Origin: CAIWHR01 sp963786625
GTDB taxonomy: Bacteria; Pseudomonadota; Gammaproteobacteria; Burkholderiales; Casimicrobiaceae
Direction of reading: 5' to 3'
Length of the DNA: 64,000 nucleotides
Assembly (NCBI GenBank): GCA_963786625.1
Contig: CAWAZS010000014.1
Location: forward strand, 496,001 to 560,000
Shown here: positions 8,954 through 17,635 of the stretch, piece by piece
Position numbering within the stretch: position 1 is the stretch's first letter
How the letters are laid out: each line of letters starts with the position of its first letter
The notes under the pieces: generated by a model
The model's database searches: none
What the model saw: only the letters and a program-made list of their open reading frames with translations
Told to the model about the DNA's origin: nothing
Position numbers and translations under genes: made by a program

Positions 8954-9292
8954 TCAGGCGCCCGCCGCGTCGTCGGTCCAGCCGGCCGGGGAGAACAGGG
9001 CCACTCGATAGGGGAACAGTTCCGCGCGCATCACGCCTTCGCGCACCGCCGGGTCATTGCTCATCACTGCCGTCGCCTCGGCCTCGGACGCCGCGCGAAA
9101 GATCACGATCCCGAACGTGCGCTCGCCGGCGATCGTCGTTCGCCCTGCCTGCAGCACGACTCCGCGCGCGACCAGATCCTGCAGGTAGCGGAAATGCCGG
9201 TCGATGACGTCCGCCTCGACGGCGGTCGGCCCCTCGACCAGCATCGCAGGGCGCGTGGGCTGTATACGATAGAGGAAGTGGCGAGTGTCCAT
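8954..9292 (-). CDS. YciI-like (YCII-related) protein
   Basis: This 112-residue protein has the YCII dimeric alpha/beta barrel pattern: a first strand with FLYRIQPTRP, a helix EADVIDRHFRYLQDLVARGVV, a glycine-rich strand LQAGRTTIAGERTFGIVIF, and a helix with NDPAVREGVMRAELFPYRVALF at the end. Family members are small dehalogenase-like or chlorite-dismutase-fold proteins, mostly of unknown role. It starts one base downstream of the neighbouring small gene (9294-9548) on the same strand, so the two are probably cotranscribed. Confidence 0.8.
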   Translation of the reverse strand: MDTRHFLYRIQPTRPAMLVEGPTAVEADVIDRHFRYLQDLVARGVVLQAGRTTIAGERTFGIVIFRAASEAEATAVMSNDPAVREGVMRAELFPYRVALFSPAGWTDDAAGA

Positions 9293-9293
9293 T

Positions 9294-9548
9294 TCAGGAA
9301 TACCTCGGCCAGGCCTTGCGGACGGCCCGGATACAGGGCTCGACGAACGGCTTCAGGGCGCCCGCGGTTTCACGAGGATGTCTTGCTCGCAGCTCGGCGA
9401 TGGCTTTCCCGGCGAGACCCAGGCACTCCGATCCCGTTGATCCGGCCGCGATCGAGGACATCAGCGCTTCGGCCTCGTCGGCGAGGTCGTGGCGTCGAAG
9501 CTCGTCCGCCAGCAGGGAGAAGCAGTCGCGCGCGGCATCGATGGTCAT
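9294..9548 (-). CDS. Small helical hypothetical protein, 84 aa
   Basis: I do not recognise this 84-residue protein. It appears all-helical (TIDAARDCFSLLADELRRHD, then an alanine-rich helix ending ALMSSIAAG, then CLGLAGKAIAELRARH) and soluble. The frame is open further upstream to 9737, but that part runs through an interspersed repeat and the 3' end of the tautomerase gene, so the ATG at 9548 is preferred. A GTG at 9563 would be an alternative. Its stop lies directly before the YciI-like gene start, which suggests one transcript. Confidence 0.55.
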   Translation of the reverse strand: MTIDAARDCFSLLADELRRHDLADEAEALMSSIAAGSTGSECLGLAGKAIAELRARHPRETAGALKPFVEPCIRAVRKAWPRYS

Positions 9549-9589
9549 GTGCGCGGCCGACACGACATCACCGTTGCCCGCGTTGGCGG

Positions 9590-9650
9590 ACGATAGCCGC
9601 AATCTCCGGTCCGGCGCAGCGACGGGTTGGGCAGCAGGTTCATTGCACCA
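9590..9650. repeat. Possible interspersed repeat of the 'PNPSL' type
   Basis: The gap between the small helical gene and the tautomerase gene contains a segment that translates on the minus strand as NLLPNPSLRRTG. I recall this type of peptide from intergenic elements scattered in many betaproteobacterial genomes and often mis-annotated as short proteins. Only one copy is in this window, so the assignment rests on memory of that pattern, not on an internal match. Confidence 0.35.
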
Positions 9651-10008
9651 GTTTGCCACCGAACGAAACGCGACCCGCCGCCGATGGCGCGTACTCGAGG
9701 TGGACGCTGGCAGAAGGGCGTCGGACAAGCTGCGCAATGGCCTCGGTCAGCGCGGCCACCTCGGCCTGGAGCTCCGAGCCGACCGGGCAATGCCGCTCGA
9801 GGACCGTGACGAAAACGGGCAATTCACTGTCATCGACCGACGACCCGTTCTCCGCATACCGATCACGCCCGAGAGTCCGCAAGCGAACCCACGTCTGGCC
9901 GGGCGGCGAATTCAGCGTGCGCCCGACGGCATCAGCAAGCGACTGTGCGAGACCGTGCTCGAGTTTGCAGTCTGCGCCGACGACGACCTCGATCGAAACG
10001 ATTGGCAT
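9640..10008 (-). CDS. Tautomerase/MIF superfamily protein
   Basis: The product has 122 residues. The start at 10008 yields MPIVSIEVVVG, placing the proline that acts as the catalytic base of 4-oxalocrotonate tautomerase family enzymes right after the initiator methionine. A second half resembling a repeated beta-alpha-beta unit (ELPVFVTVLERHCP, ALTEAIAQLVRR) fits a fused tautomerase or MIF-like architecture. The substrate is unknown. The frame opens three codons earlier, but that would hide the proline. It is downstream of a haem-protein relic and probably has its own promoter. Confidence 0.8.
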   Translation of the reverse strand: MPIVSIEVVVGADCKLEHGLAQSLADAVGRTLNSPPGQTWVRLRTLGRDRYAENGSSVDDSELPVFVTVLERHCPVGSELQAEVAALTEAIAQLVRRPSASVHLEYAPSAAGRVSFGGKLVQ

Positions 10009-10064
10009 GCGGTCCAACGTCGGGCTAACCGGCGGTCCGCGCCGCCGCGTCGCTCATTCACCTG

Positions 10065-10238
10065 GTGCCCAGCGGCAATCGGGCTATGGTACGCCACGCG
10101 GGGTGGCGTGATCCAACTGCCCGGCCGCTCCTTGACCGCCGGCGTGAACTGCACGGTCAGGCCGCTGCAGTCGTGGCGGAGCGGTCGGGTGGGCAGCGCG
10201 CGCGTGCAGCGATACGACTGCCTGCCCTTCCCGGGCAA
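10065..10238 (-). pseudogene. Degenerate partial copy of the DUF3365 haem-domain C-terminus
   Basis: On the minus strand this gap translates to a stretch clearly related to the end of the intact DUF3365 gene at 11023-11598. GKGRQSYRCTRALPTRPL aligns with GKQSYRYMRALPTQPL of the intact gene, and FTPAVKERP aligns with LTPAVKERL. In the relic the haem motif CLNCHG has become HDCSG, so the CxxCH site is lost, and the rest diverges. No start codon or N-terminal domain is present. This looks like a decayed duplication fragment left 0.8 kb from its source. Confidence 0.65.
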
Positions 10239-10295
10239 CCGCAGCTATCATGCTCGCAGGTGCACCCCTGTGCCATACCGTTTGGGAACGCTGCC

Positions 10296-11000
10296 ATGGA
10301 CTTCACCGGACAGACCGTCGTCATCACCGGAGCCGCGGGCAATCTGGGACGCGCGCTCGCCGACGCGTTTTCGGCGCGCGGTGCGAATCGGGTGCTGGTC
10401 GACCGCTCGCCCGAGGTGCTCGCGCGCGCATTCGGAGCGGGCACGCCTGCCACGATGCTGGCTTCGACCGACCTGCTCGATCAGGGCGACGTCAATGCGA
10501 CGATGCAGAAGGCGATCGATCGCTTTTCGCGCATCGACGTCCTGTGCAACATCGCGGGCGGCTTCCGGATGGGCGAGCCGGTGCACGAAACGAGCGATGC
10601 GACGTGGGACTTCCTGTTCGATCTCAACGCGCGCACGCTGCTCAACGCGGTGCGCGCCGTGGTGCCGGCGATGCTGCGCAGCGGGGGCGGCAGGATCGTC
10701 AACGTCGGCGCTTTCGCTGCGCAGAAGGGCGCCGCGCAGATGGGCGCCTACTGCGCGTCGAAAAGCGTCGTCATTCGGCTGACGGAATCGATGGCGGCGG
10801 AACTGCGCGGGCGGGGTATCAACGTCAACTGCGTGCTGCCCACCGTCATCGACACGCCGGAGAACCGGGCCGCGATGCCGGACGCGGATCCCGGCCGCTG
10901 GGTCGCGCCGGAGGATCTCGCCGCCGCGATAGTCTTCCTCGCTTCACCGGCCGCGCGCGCCATTCACGGTGCCGCGTTGCCCGTGTCCGGATTGAGCTGA
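10296..11000 (+). CDS. SDR family NAD(P)-dependent oxidoreductase
   Basis: This 234-residue short-chain dehydrogenase/reductase has the nucleotide-binding GAAGNLG motif after VVITG, the CNIAGG (NNAG-like) motif, a catalytic YCASK at the expected distance (tyrosine and lysine of YxxxK), and the serine position replaced by glycine/alanine in RIVNVGAFAAQKG. The usual active-site serine may therefore be missing or shifted. It likely reduces or oxidises a carbonyl/alcohol of unknown identity. It is a single plus-strand gene between the haem relic and the convergent DUF3365 gene. Confidence 0.85.
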   Translation: MDFTGQTVVITGAAGNLGRALADAFSARGANRVLVDRSPEVLARAFGAGTPATMLASTDLLDQGDVNATMQKAIDRFSRIDVLCNIAGGFRMGEPVHETSDATWDFLFDLNARTLLNAVRAVVPAMLRSGGGRIVNVGAFAAQKGAAQMGAYCASKSVVIRLTESMAAELRGRGINVNCVLPTVIDTPENRAAMPDADPGRWVAPEDLAAAIVFLASPAARAIHGAALPVSGLS

Positions 11001-11022
11001 GCGGCCGGTCCAGGTCTCCCGC

Positions 11023-11598
11023 TCAGACGGGCTTCCTGATGGTCATCGCGCCGCGTATTTCGCCGGGGCGATACCCGGTTGCCTTGTCGTCGGGGTAGAG
11101 CGCCTTGAGCCTCTCCTTGACTGCCGGCGTCAGCTGTTCGGGCAGGCCGTGGCAGTTGAGGCAGAGCGGCTGGGTCGGCAGCGCACGCATGTAGCGATAC
11201 GACTGTTTGCCGTTCTCGGTGACGATCTCGGCCTTCTCGAGCGTGGCCGGGGCCTCGCCCGACGCGGCGCGGCGGTCGAAGTCCTCGAGCGCCGCGCGCT
11301 CCCATGCGTCCGGCACGGCGCGCGGGTTGCGGTTCTTGAGGCTCACGCGACGGATGCTCCAGCCGGTCTCCTCCGACGCGGCCTTGGCCAGCTGGGGCGC
11401 CTTGTCGCGGCAGACGAGAATCGCGCCGTCGGGGCCGCTCTTCCCGATCTCCTCGGTGAGCACGGCGAGGAGCTTCGGCGGCACCGAGCCGGCGACCTTC
11501 CTGGCCTCGCCGACCCAGGCGGGCTCCTGAGCGCAAGCCGGGGCGGCGGCGAAGAGCATCGCCGCCCAGAGTCCGGCTCGTAGCATTGCGTTGCGCAT
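11023..11598 (-). CDS. Periplasmic DUF3365 (Tll0287-like) c-type haem protein
   Basis: This 191-residue protein has a clear signal peptide (RAGLWAAMLFAAAPACAQ) and a DUF3365 domain, with a single haem c motif CLNCH at about residues 146-150 near the C-terminus. Members are haem-binding sensor or redox domains in the periplasm. The gene lies 47 bases downstream of the YkgJ-like gene, so it may be the last gene of the soe-sat-apr transcription unit. This suggests, but does not prove, a redox role linked to sulfite or APS oxidation. A decayed copy of its 3' end is at 10065-10238. Confidence 0.85.
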   Translation of the reverse strand: MRNAMLRAGLWAAMLFAAAPACAQEPAWVGEARKVAGSVPPKLLAVLTEEIGKSGPDGAILVCRDKAPQLAKAASEETGWSIRRVSLKNRNPRAVPDAWERAALEDFDRRAASGEAPATLEKAEIVTENGKQSYRYMRALPTQPLCLNCHGLPEQLTPAVKERLKALYPDDKATGYRPGEIRGAMTIRKPV

Positions 11599-11645
11599 CA
11601 CAGTCTCCTTGTCTGGAATGTGCGGACGGCACGCGCGGTCCGCGG

Positions 11646-12497
11646 TCAATCGAATCCGATGTCGCCTTCCTCCTCGCGCGCGAGCCGCTCCGCAGCGTCG
11701 CGCTCGAGACGCGCCTGCCTCTCGGCGTGGCGCGCGCGGCGCCGCTCGGCGGTGTCCGCGCGGATGGGGATCGTGACCTCGCCGAACAGCGTCTGCCGCA
11801 GGAAGCGGAAGCCGAACAGCATCAGCTCGGTGTCGTCGGTGAGGATCTTCTGCATCTCGTCGGCGGGAATGTCGAAGAGCTCGGCGAATCCCTCGCTCGC
11901 GACGAACGCGCGGAAGCGGTCGACGTCGTAGCAGGCCATGAAGAAGAGCTGCAGGCTGCGCTTCGACGGCTTGCCGATCGTCGGTCCCGACGACTTCTTC
12001 TTCAGGATCAGCTGGCGCCAGCCGCGCGCGAGCTCGTCGTACTCGGGCAGACCCTGCTCGCTGCGGTAATCCGCGATGGTGATCTCGCGCGGCTCGTCGT
12101 GGCCCAGGCAGTGCGGCTCCTTCACCAGGGCATACGAGTCGCGGTCGGTCGCCTCGTCCTGCCGGCGCATCGACAGCAGCGCGACGGGATAGTAGCGACA
12201 GGCCGTGGGGCGGTCTTCGTAGACGCCGCAGCCCTCGGGCACCATGAACCGGCACGCCGTGCCGGCGTCGACCGGCTTCAGCTTCACGCCGGCGATGCCG
12301 TCCTTCTCCATCTCGTAGGGGACCGTGTAGCGCTCGAGGAACTCGGTCGACGAAATGCCCAGGCGCTGCTTGAGGCGCAGGATGTCGTAGGGCGTGAGCG
12401 AGATGTCGATGTTGCTGCAGCAGGCGTTCCAGCAGGCGACGCCGCGATGGCAGCGGAAGCGGATCGTCTGGCTCCCGTCGAACGTCTCCGGGAGCAC
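11646..12497 (-). CDS. YkgJ-family cysteine cluster protein
   Basis: This 283-residue soluble protein has the conserved cysteine arrangement of the YkgJ/UPF0153 family: CHRGVACWNACCSNI near the N-terminus, CRFMVPEGCGVYEDRPTACR in the middle and PHCLGH later. These probably bind a zinc or Fe-S centre. The C-terminus is a charged arginine/glutamate-rich helix. The only in-frame start is a GTG at 12497. An ATG at 12546 lies in another frame, and one indel would join it to a typical CTDAPFPDSP leader, so the true start may be there. The gene follows aprA by about 75 bases and is likely part of the same operon. Confidence 0.75.
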   Translation of the reverse strand: MLPETFDGSQTIRFRCHRGVACWNACCSNIDISLTPYDILRLKQRLGISSTEFLERYTVPYEMEKDGIAGVKLKPVDAGTACRFMVPEGCGVYEDRPTACRYYPVALLSMRRQDEATDRDSYALVKEPHCLGHDEPREITIADYRSEQGLPEYDELARGWRQLILKKKSSGPTIGKPSKRSLQLFFMACYDVDRFRAFVASEGFAELFDIPADEMQKILTDDTELMLFGFRFLRQTLFGEVTIPIRADTAERRRARHAERQARLERDAAERLAREEEGDIGFD

Positions 12498-12620
12498 CGG
12501 GCTGTCGGGGAACGGCGCGTCCGTGCAGCGGTCGGGTGCAGGTCATCGGCGGTCGATCCGGGAATGGAGTCCGGAGCAAGGACTGCCGGGCGTCCGCGTG
12601 GACGCCCGGCCGCAGTCGCC

Positions 12621-14708
12621 TCACCGGCCGCCGCGCGCGACTTGGCGGTGGCCACCTCCGGCGCCTGTCGCCGGCGCGGGCGCCGCCTTGAACAGCTTCG
12701 ACTTGTCGACGAGATCGACGTGCTTGCGCTTGAAGCACGTCCACTTCTTCGTGTTCCTGTCGTAGACCGAGTTGACGAAGCAGTGCCAGTTCTTCTCGTC
12801 GACGAAGTTCTTGTCGGTCCGGTAGTAGAAGCCCGGATAGCGGCGACTCCTCGCGGAACTGGATGTGCTTCATGTGCGCTTCGGCCGTGAGGATGCGGTG
12901 GTAGTTCTCCCAGGCGCGCAGCAGCTCGTGCAGGTCCTTGGCGCGCATCTTCGCGGCGTCCTCCTTCAGCATCTCGAGCTTTTCCTCGGCGACCGCGAGC
13001 ATCTTGTCGTTGGTGTTGTAGTAGGTCGCGCAGCCGGCGACGTACTCGTCCATGATCTTCTGCAGCCGGAACTGCAGCATCTTGGGCGTGATGTAGTGCG
13101 GGTTGATGTCGATCGCCGTGGTGTAGTCCTTGTGCTCGAGGAACGTGCGCACCGGCTTGTAGATCTCCTCGGCCAGCTGCGTCGGGCGCGGTGTCGAGCT
13201 CGGGCTTCCAGTCCTTGTGGTCGAGCGCGAACTTGACCATCGCCTTGGCGGCGAGGCGCCCCTCGGCGTGCGAGCCGGACGAGAACTTGTGGCCCGAGGC
13301 GCCCACGCCGTCGCCGGCGGTGAACAGGCCCTTGACCGTGGTCATCGAGCGGTAGCCCCAGTTCCAGCCGCGCGGCAGGTGCGCCGGCACGCCGTCGTAG
13401 TCGCCTTCGTCGGCGGTCGGCGCGCCGAGGTCCTCGGGACCGGAGACCCAGATGCCGCAGCAGCCCGAGTGCGAGCCGAGCAGGTAGGGCTCGGTCGGCA
13501 TGAGCTCGGAGTTCTTCTTGTCGGGCTCGATGTTCTCGCCGACCCAGATGCCGCACTGGCCGATGCACATGTCGAGGAAGTCCTCCCAGGCCTCGGCCTC
13601 GAGGTGCTTGACCTCCTTCGGCGTCAGCGACTCGCGCAGCTTGGCGAGCGCGGCTGACGGTGTCCATGTAGATCGGGCCGCGGCCTTCCTTCATCTCCTT
13701 CAGCATCAGGTGGTTGCGCAGGCACGATGCCGGCACCGCCGCCTGGCCGTACGGCGGGTAGTCGTCGAGCAGCGCCTTGTTCTTGACCATGTAGTCTTCG
13801 CCGTAGGCGTTGGTCGCCTTGGCCTTGAACAGCAGGAACCAGGCGCCGACCGGGCCGTAGCCGTCCTTGAAGCGCGCCGGCACGAAGCGGTTCTCCATCA
13901 TCGTCATCTCGGCGCCGGCTTCGGCGGCCATCGCGTAGGTGGAGCCGGCGTTCCACACCGGGTACCAGGCGCGGCCCGTGCCTTCGCCGACCGAGCGCGG
14001 CCGGAACAGGTTGACGCAGCCGCCGGCGGCGAGCAGGATCGCCTTCGCCTTGTAGACGTGGATCGTGTTGTCGCGCACCGAGAAGCCGACCGCGCCGGCG
14101 ATGCGCGAGGGGTCGTTCTTGTCGTTGACCAGCTTGACGATGAAGATGCGCTCCTCGATGCGGGCGAGCCCCAGCGCCTTCTTCGCGGCCTCGGCGACGA
14201 TCCACTTGTAGGACTCGCCGTTGATCATGATCTGCCACTTGCCCGAGCGCACCGGCTTGCCGCCGTCCTTGAGCGCCGGCAGGCCCTCGCGCTGCGACTC
14301 GGCGCCGTCGTGGCGCACGCCGTCGGCGTCGGTCTTCCAGATCGGCAGCCCCCATTCCTCGAACAGGTGCACCGAGTCGTCGACGTGCCGGCCGAGGTCG
14401 TAGGCGAGGTCGTCGCGGGTGATGCCCATCAGGTCGTTGCTGACCATCCGCGCGTAGTCGGCCGGATCCATGTCCGGGCCGATGTAGGTGTTGATCGCGG
14501 ACAGGCCCTGCGCGACGGCGCCGGAGCGGTCCATCGCCGCCTTGTCGACCAGCTTGATCTTCAGCTCGACGCCGGTCTCGGCCTTGGCGGCCTCGGCCCA
14601 GCGCATGATTTCGTAGGCGGCGCCGCAGCACGCCATGCCGCCGCCGATCAGCAGGATGTCGAGTTCTTCCTCGACCACTTTGGGATTGCCGAATGTGCCT
14701 TCAGACAT
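12621..14708 (-). CDS. aprA: Adenylylsulfate reductase alpha subunit (frameshifted in this sequence)
   Basis: AprA is the FAD subunit of APS reductase, here oxidising sulfite plus AMP to APS. The ATG at 14708 follows an AAGGAG site. FAD binding is shown by LLIGGGMACCGAAYE. Typical segments follow: GLSAINTYIG, WQIMINGESYKWIVAEAA, ILLAAGGCVNLFRP, MENRFVPARFKDGYGP, CIGQCGIWVGENIEP, HSGCCGIWVSGPED and FTAGDGVGASGHKF. Three single-base indels interrupt the frame near 13658, 13186 and 12846, but the protein reads correctly through all of them to a stop at 12621. Apart from these the gene seems complete and conserved, so I take them for probable sequencing errors. aprB precedes it directly and sat precedes aprB. 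Confidence 0.9.
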
Positions 14709-14769
14709 TGCATTCTCCTTCGAATCGTTGTGCGAGGTGCGACGTGCGCATTGGTGCGGCCGGCGGCGC

Positions 14770-15243
14770 TCACTTGCGCCGGATCAGCTCTTCCGGCTTG
14801 CCGGCGCGGATAGCCGCCGGATGGCCGTGAAGAAGCCGGGCTTCGCGATGTCGGCGAGCTTCGGCATCGACTTGCCGCCGTAGGGGTCGATCGAGCCTTC
14901 GCGACGTGGTGCGGATCGGGAACTTGAAGCGCTTGATCGTGCCGTTGCGGAACTTGATCGTCCACATGATCGAGTCGGAGCCGCGCAGCGGCTGCACCGA
15001 GCCGCCCAGCGGCACGATGTCGGCGTAGTGCCGGACCTCGATCGCGTTCTGCGGGCAGATCTTCACGCAGGAGTAGCACTCCCAGCACTGCTCGGGCTCC
15101 TGGTTCCAGGCCTTCATCGGGTGGCCGGTCTGCGAGCCGTCCTTGTCGAGCATCATCAGGTCGTGCGGGCAGATGTACATGCAGGCGGTCTTGTCCTGCC
15201 CCTTGCAGCCGTCGCATTTGTCGGTACGTACGAAGGTCGGCAT
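14770..15243 (-). CDS. aprB: Adenylylsulfate reductase beta subunit (frameshift near the 3' end)
   Basis: AprB carries two [4Fe-4S] clusters and moves electrons from the AprA flavin. The cysteine motifs are CDGCKGQDKTACMYICP at the N-terminus and CWECYSCVKICP in the middle. MWTIKFRNGTIKRFKFPIRTT follows. After that point the frame slips near 14908. In the neighbouring frame the sequence continues as EGSIDPYGGKSMPKLADI and then FFTAIR, before the original frame resumes with AGKPEELIRRK, so two compensating indels are likely. The start at 15243 has a strong GAGGAGG site. It is flanked by sat (61 bases upstream in transcription) and aprA (62 bases downstream). Confidence 0.92.
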   Translation of the reverse strand: MPTFVRTDKCDGCKGQDKTACMYICPHDLMMLDKDGSQTGHPMKAWNQEPEQCWECYSCVKICPQNAIEVRHYADIVPLGGSVQPLRGSDSIMWTIKFRNGTIKRFKFPIRTTSRRLDRPLRRQVDAEARRHREARLLHGHPAAIRAGKPEELIRRK

Positions 15244-15303
15244 CGATTTCCTCCTCGAGATTGAGTCATCGAATCCGTCAGCGGGCCGAGTGCCCGGCCA
15301 GCT

Positions 15304-16495
15304 TCACTTCCACCCTCTCCGAGCGTCGAGCCCCGCGTAGTACTCGCGCAGGATCGCGAGCACCTCGGGCCGGCTGAACTCGGGCGGCACGTCGGCGCCC
15401 TCGGACAGCCACTTGCGCAGCTGGGTTCCGGACACCTGCAGCCGGTCGGCGTCGTCGTGCGGGCAGGTGCGCCCCGAGGCCATGCCGCCGCACTCGTAGC
15501 ACCAGAACGTCACGTCGATCTTGAGCGGCATGCGTCTCCAGCGCGTCCTTCGGGATCTGGTCGAAGATGTGGTGCGCGTCGAACGGACCGTAGTAGCTGC
15601 CGACGCCGGCGTGGTCGCGGCCGACGATCTGGTGCGAGCAGCCGTAGTTCTGCCGGAACAGCGCGTGCAGCAGCGCCTCGCGCGGCCCGGCGTAGCGCAT
15701 GTCGAGCGGATAGCCGGCCTGGACCACGGTCTTCTTCACGAAGTACCTGTCGGCCAGCACCGCGATCGCCCGGGTGCGCACCTCGGCCGGAATGTCGCCG
15801 GGCTTGAGCGCGCCCGAGCAGCGAATGGATCAGCACGCCGTCGCAGACCTCGATCGCGACCTTGGCCAGGTACTCGTGCGAGCGGTGCATCGGGATTGCG
15901 CGTCTGGAATGCGGCGACCCGCGACCAGCCGAGCGAGGTGAACAGCGCGCGCGTCTCCGCCGGCGTCATGAACAGCGCGCCGTACTTGTCGGCGAAGCCG
16001 CCGGTCGACAGCACCTTGATCGGGCCGGCGAGGTTGACCTCGCCCTGGTCCATCACCAGCTTGACGCCCGGATGCTTCGGGTCGGTCGTCCGGAACACCG
16101 TCGCGCATTCGTGCGCCTTGTCGATCGCCGTATTTCTCGGTGACCATCATCGTCGCCAGCAGCTCGCCGTCGTCGGGGTCGACGAGCGCGATGTCCTCGC
16201 CGATGCGGATCGAGGCGGCGCGCGCGGCGTCGACCGACAGCGTGATCGGGATCGGCCAGAACAGGCCGCTCGTGGTCTTCATGCCGTCGCAGACGCCCTC
16301 CCAGTCGGCGTGGGTCATGAAGCCGTCGAGCGGCGTGAAGCCGCCGATGCCCAGCATGATGATGTCGCCCTTCTCGCGCGAGCTGACGGTGACGCGGGGC
16401 AGCGTTTCCGCGCGCCGGCGCTCCGCCGCGAGGGCGTCGCCTTCGAGCAGCAGCGGCCGCAGATCGCCGCCGCCGTGGGGATTAACCAGTGCCAT
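15304..16495 (-). CDS. sat: Dissimilatory ATP sulfurylase (several frameshifts in this sequence)
   Basis: Sat converts APS and pyrophosphate to ATP and sulfate, the energy-conserving last step after AprBA. Segments in correct order are MALVNPHGGGDLRPLLLEG, GFTPLDGFMTHADWEGV, FWPIPITLSV, the active-site FQTRNP, the shifted-frame MHRSHEYLAKVA, GYPLDMRYAGPREALLHALF, then QNYGCSHQIVGRDHAGVG (the nucleotide-binding HxxH-like loop and GRDHAG), and the C-terminal CYECGGMASGRTCPHDDADR with SGTQLRKWL. Four frame changes, near 16133, 15894, 15823 and 15533, separate these segments, yet no segment is missing. I regard the gene as real and the frameshifts as probable indel errors. The ATG at 16504 is an alternative start. 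Confidence 0.9.
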
Positions 16496-16631
16496 GGCTG
16501 CCATTCCGCGCTGGCCGGGTGGCCGGCGTCGCGCTGCACGCCGCGTCCCGGCCCAAGCGACTTGCGTCGATCGATCTGGAACTATTCACCTTACCTCGTC
16601 CTCCGGAAAAAAGGCTTGATTCACAGCAAGA

Positions 16632-17618
16632 CTAGCCAATCGCCTGGTAATACAGATTCTGCGGATGGTTCGCCTGCGCGAAGAAGAACCAGCGCTCGGC
16701 GAGGAGCCCGGCGTACTGAATGGCGAAGGCGGCGACGATCGTGATGGCCGGGGCGCCGGCCAGCCCTGCGGCGAACAGCAGCAGGGGCAGGGCGAACGCG
16801 CCGACGAGGAAGAGCCACCGGACCGAGCGCAGCAGGCGCCGCCGAGCGGCCGTGGAAGAACTCGCGGGTGTTGAACGAGCCGCCCATGAAACCCTGCGAC
16901 TTCTGGACGATCCGCGGATGCTTGATGCCGATCGCCGTCTGCAGCGTCGACGTCGGGCGCAGCCGCGCGTTGCGCACCAGCGAGGCGGCGCGACCGACGA
17001 AGCCGAGCAGCGTGAGGACCAGCGCGCAGGCCGGTGTAGAAGCCTGCGCAGCGGGGGCGCCATCGCGGTCGAAAAGGCGGCCGCCAGCGCGAACCCCGAC
17101 GCGCAGCCCAGCAGCGTGTAGTTGACGACGGTGAGCGGGGTCGCCCATTCGCGCAGGAAGCGCACGCAGGCGTAGATCATGGCCGTGCAGAGGAACAGCG
17201 CGAAGGCGAGCACGGTCCCGGCGACGCCCAGCACGATCGTCGCGTCGATCGCGGCGCCCGAGGGCAGCGTGGCAAGCGTCCTCGGCGACGTGGAAGAAAT
17301 GCGCGATGCGCGTACGAGCAGGACGGTGCCCATGAACGCCGGCAGCACGATCACTTCGCGCGACAGCCACGACGTGCGCCACCGCGCGGCCGAGCGCCAG
17401 GCCCGCTCCGGCCGGCCCAGGTGGAAGAACGAGGCGACCAGTCCCGCGCCGGTCAGCGCGAAGGCGATGAGGCTGCCGTAGAAGAAGAACCAGGGGCGCC
17501 GCGGCGCGGGCAGCAGTTCGAACAGCGCGCCCAGCTCGGCGGTGAACAGCGCGACGAACAGCCCCTGTCCCGCGCCGATCAGCGTCGTGAGGAAGATCAC
17601 GGAAAACTGGGGATTCAC
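16632..17618 (-). CDS. soeC: Sulfite-oxidising complex membrane anchor (NrfD/DmsC type), frameshifted
   Basis: SoeC anchors the cytoplasmic SoeAB enzyme and passes electrons to quinone. The product of about 329 residues contains repeated hydrophobic segments (FSVIFLTTLIGAGQGLFVAL, WFFFYGSLIAFALTGAGL, the conserved FFHLGRPERAWRS loop of DmsC-like anchors, FALFLCTAMIYACV). A conserved C-terminal region has IQYAGLLAERWFFFAQANHP. Two frame changes, near 17032 and 16856, enclose a segment with FVGRAASLVRNARLRPTS and GFMGGSFNTREFFHG in the other frame. The GTG start at 17618 is a few codons after the soeB stop. The sat gene follows 137 bases downstream. Confidence 0.85.
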   Translation of the reverse strand: MNPQFSVIFLTTLIGAGQGLFVALFTAELGALFELLPAPRRPWFFFYGSLIAFALTGAGLVASFFHLGRPERAWRSAARWRTSWLSREVIVLPAFMGTVLLVRASRISSTSPRTLATLPSGAAIDATIVLGVAGTVLAFALFLCTAMIYACVRFLREWATPLTVVNYTLLGCASGFALAAAFSTAMAPPLRRLLHRPARWSSRCSASSVAPPRWCATRGCARRRRCRRRSASSIRGSSRSRRVSWAARSTPASSSTAARRRLLRSVRWLFLVGAFALPLLLFAAGLAGAPAITIVAAFAIQYAGLLAERWFFFAQANHPQNLYYQAIG

Positions 17619-17635
17619 GGTCGCGATGAACCGGG

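Noticed and set aside
12621..16495. Reading aprA, aprB and sat as pseudogenes
   Set aside because: All functional motifs are present in order on both sides of each frame change and no stop or substitution decay is seen, so indel errors fit better.
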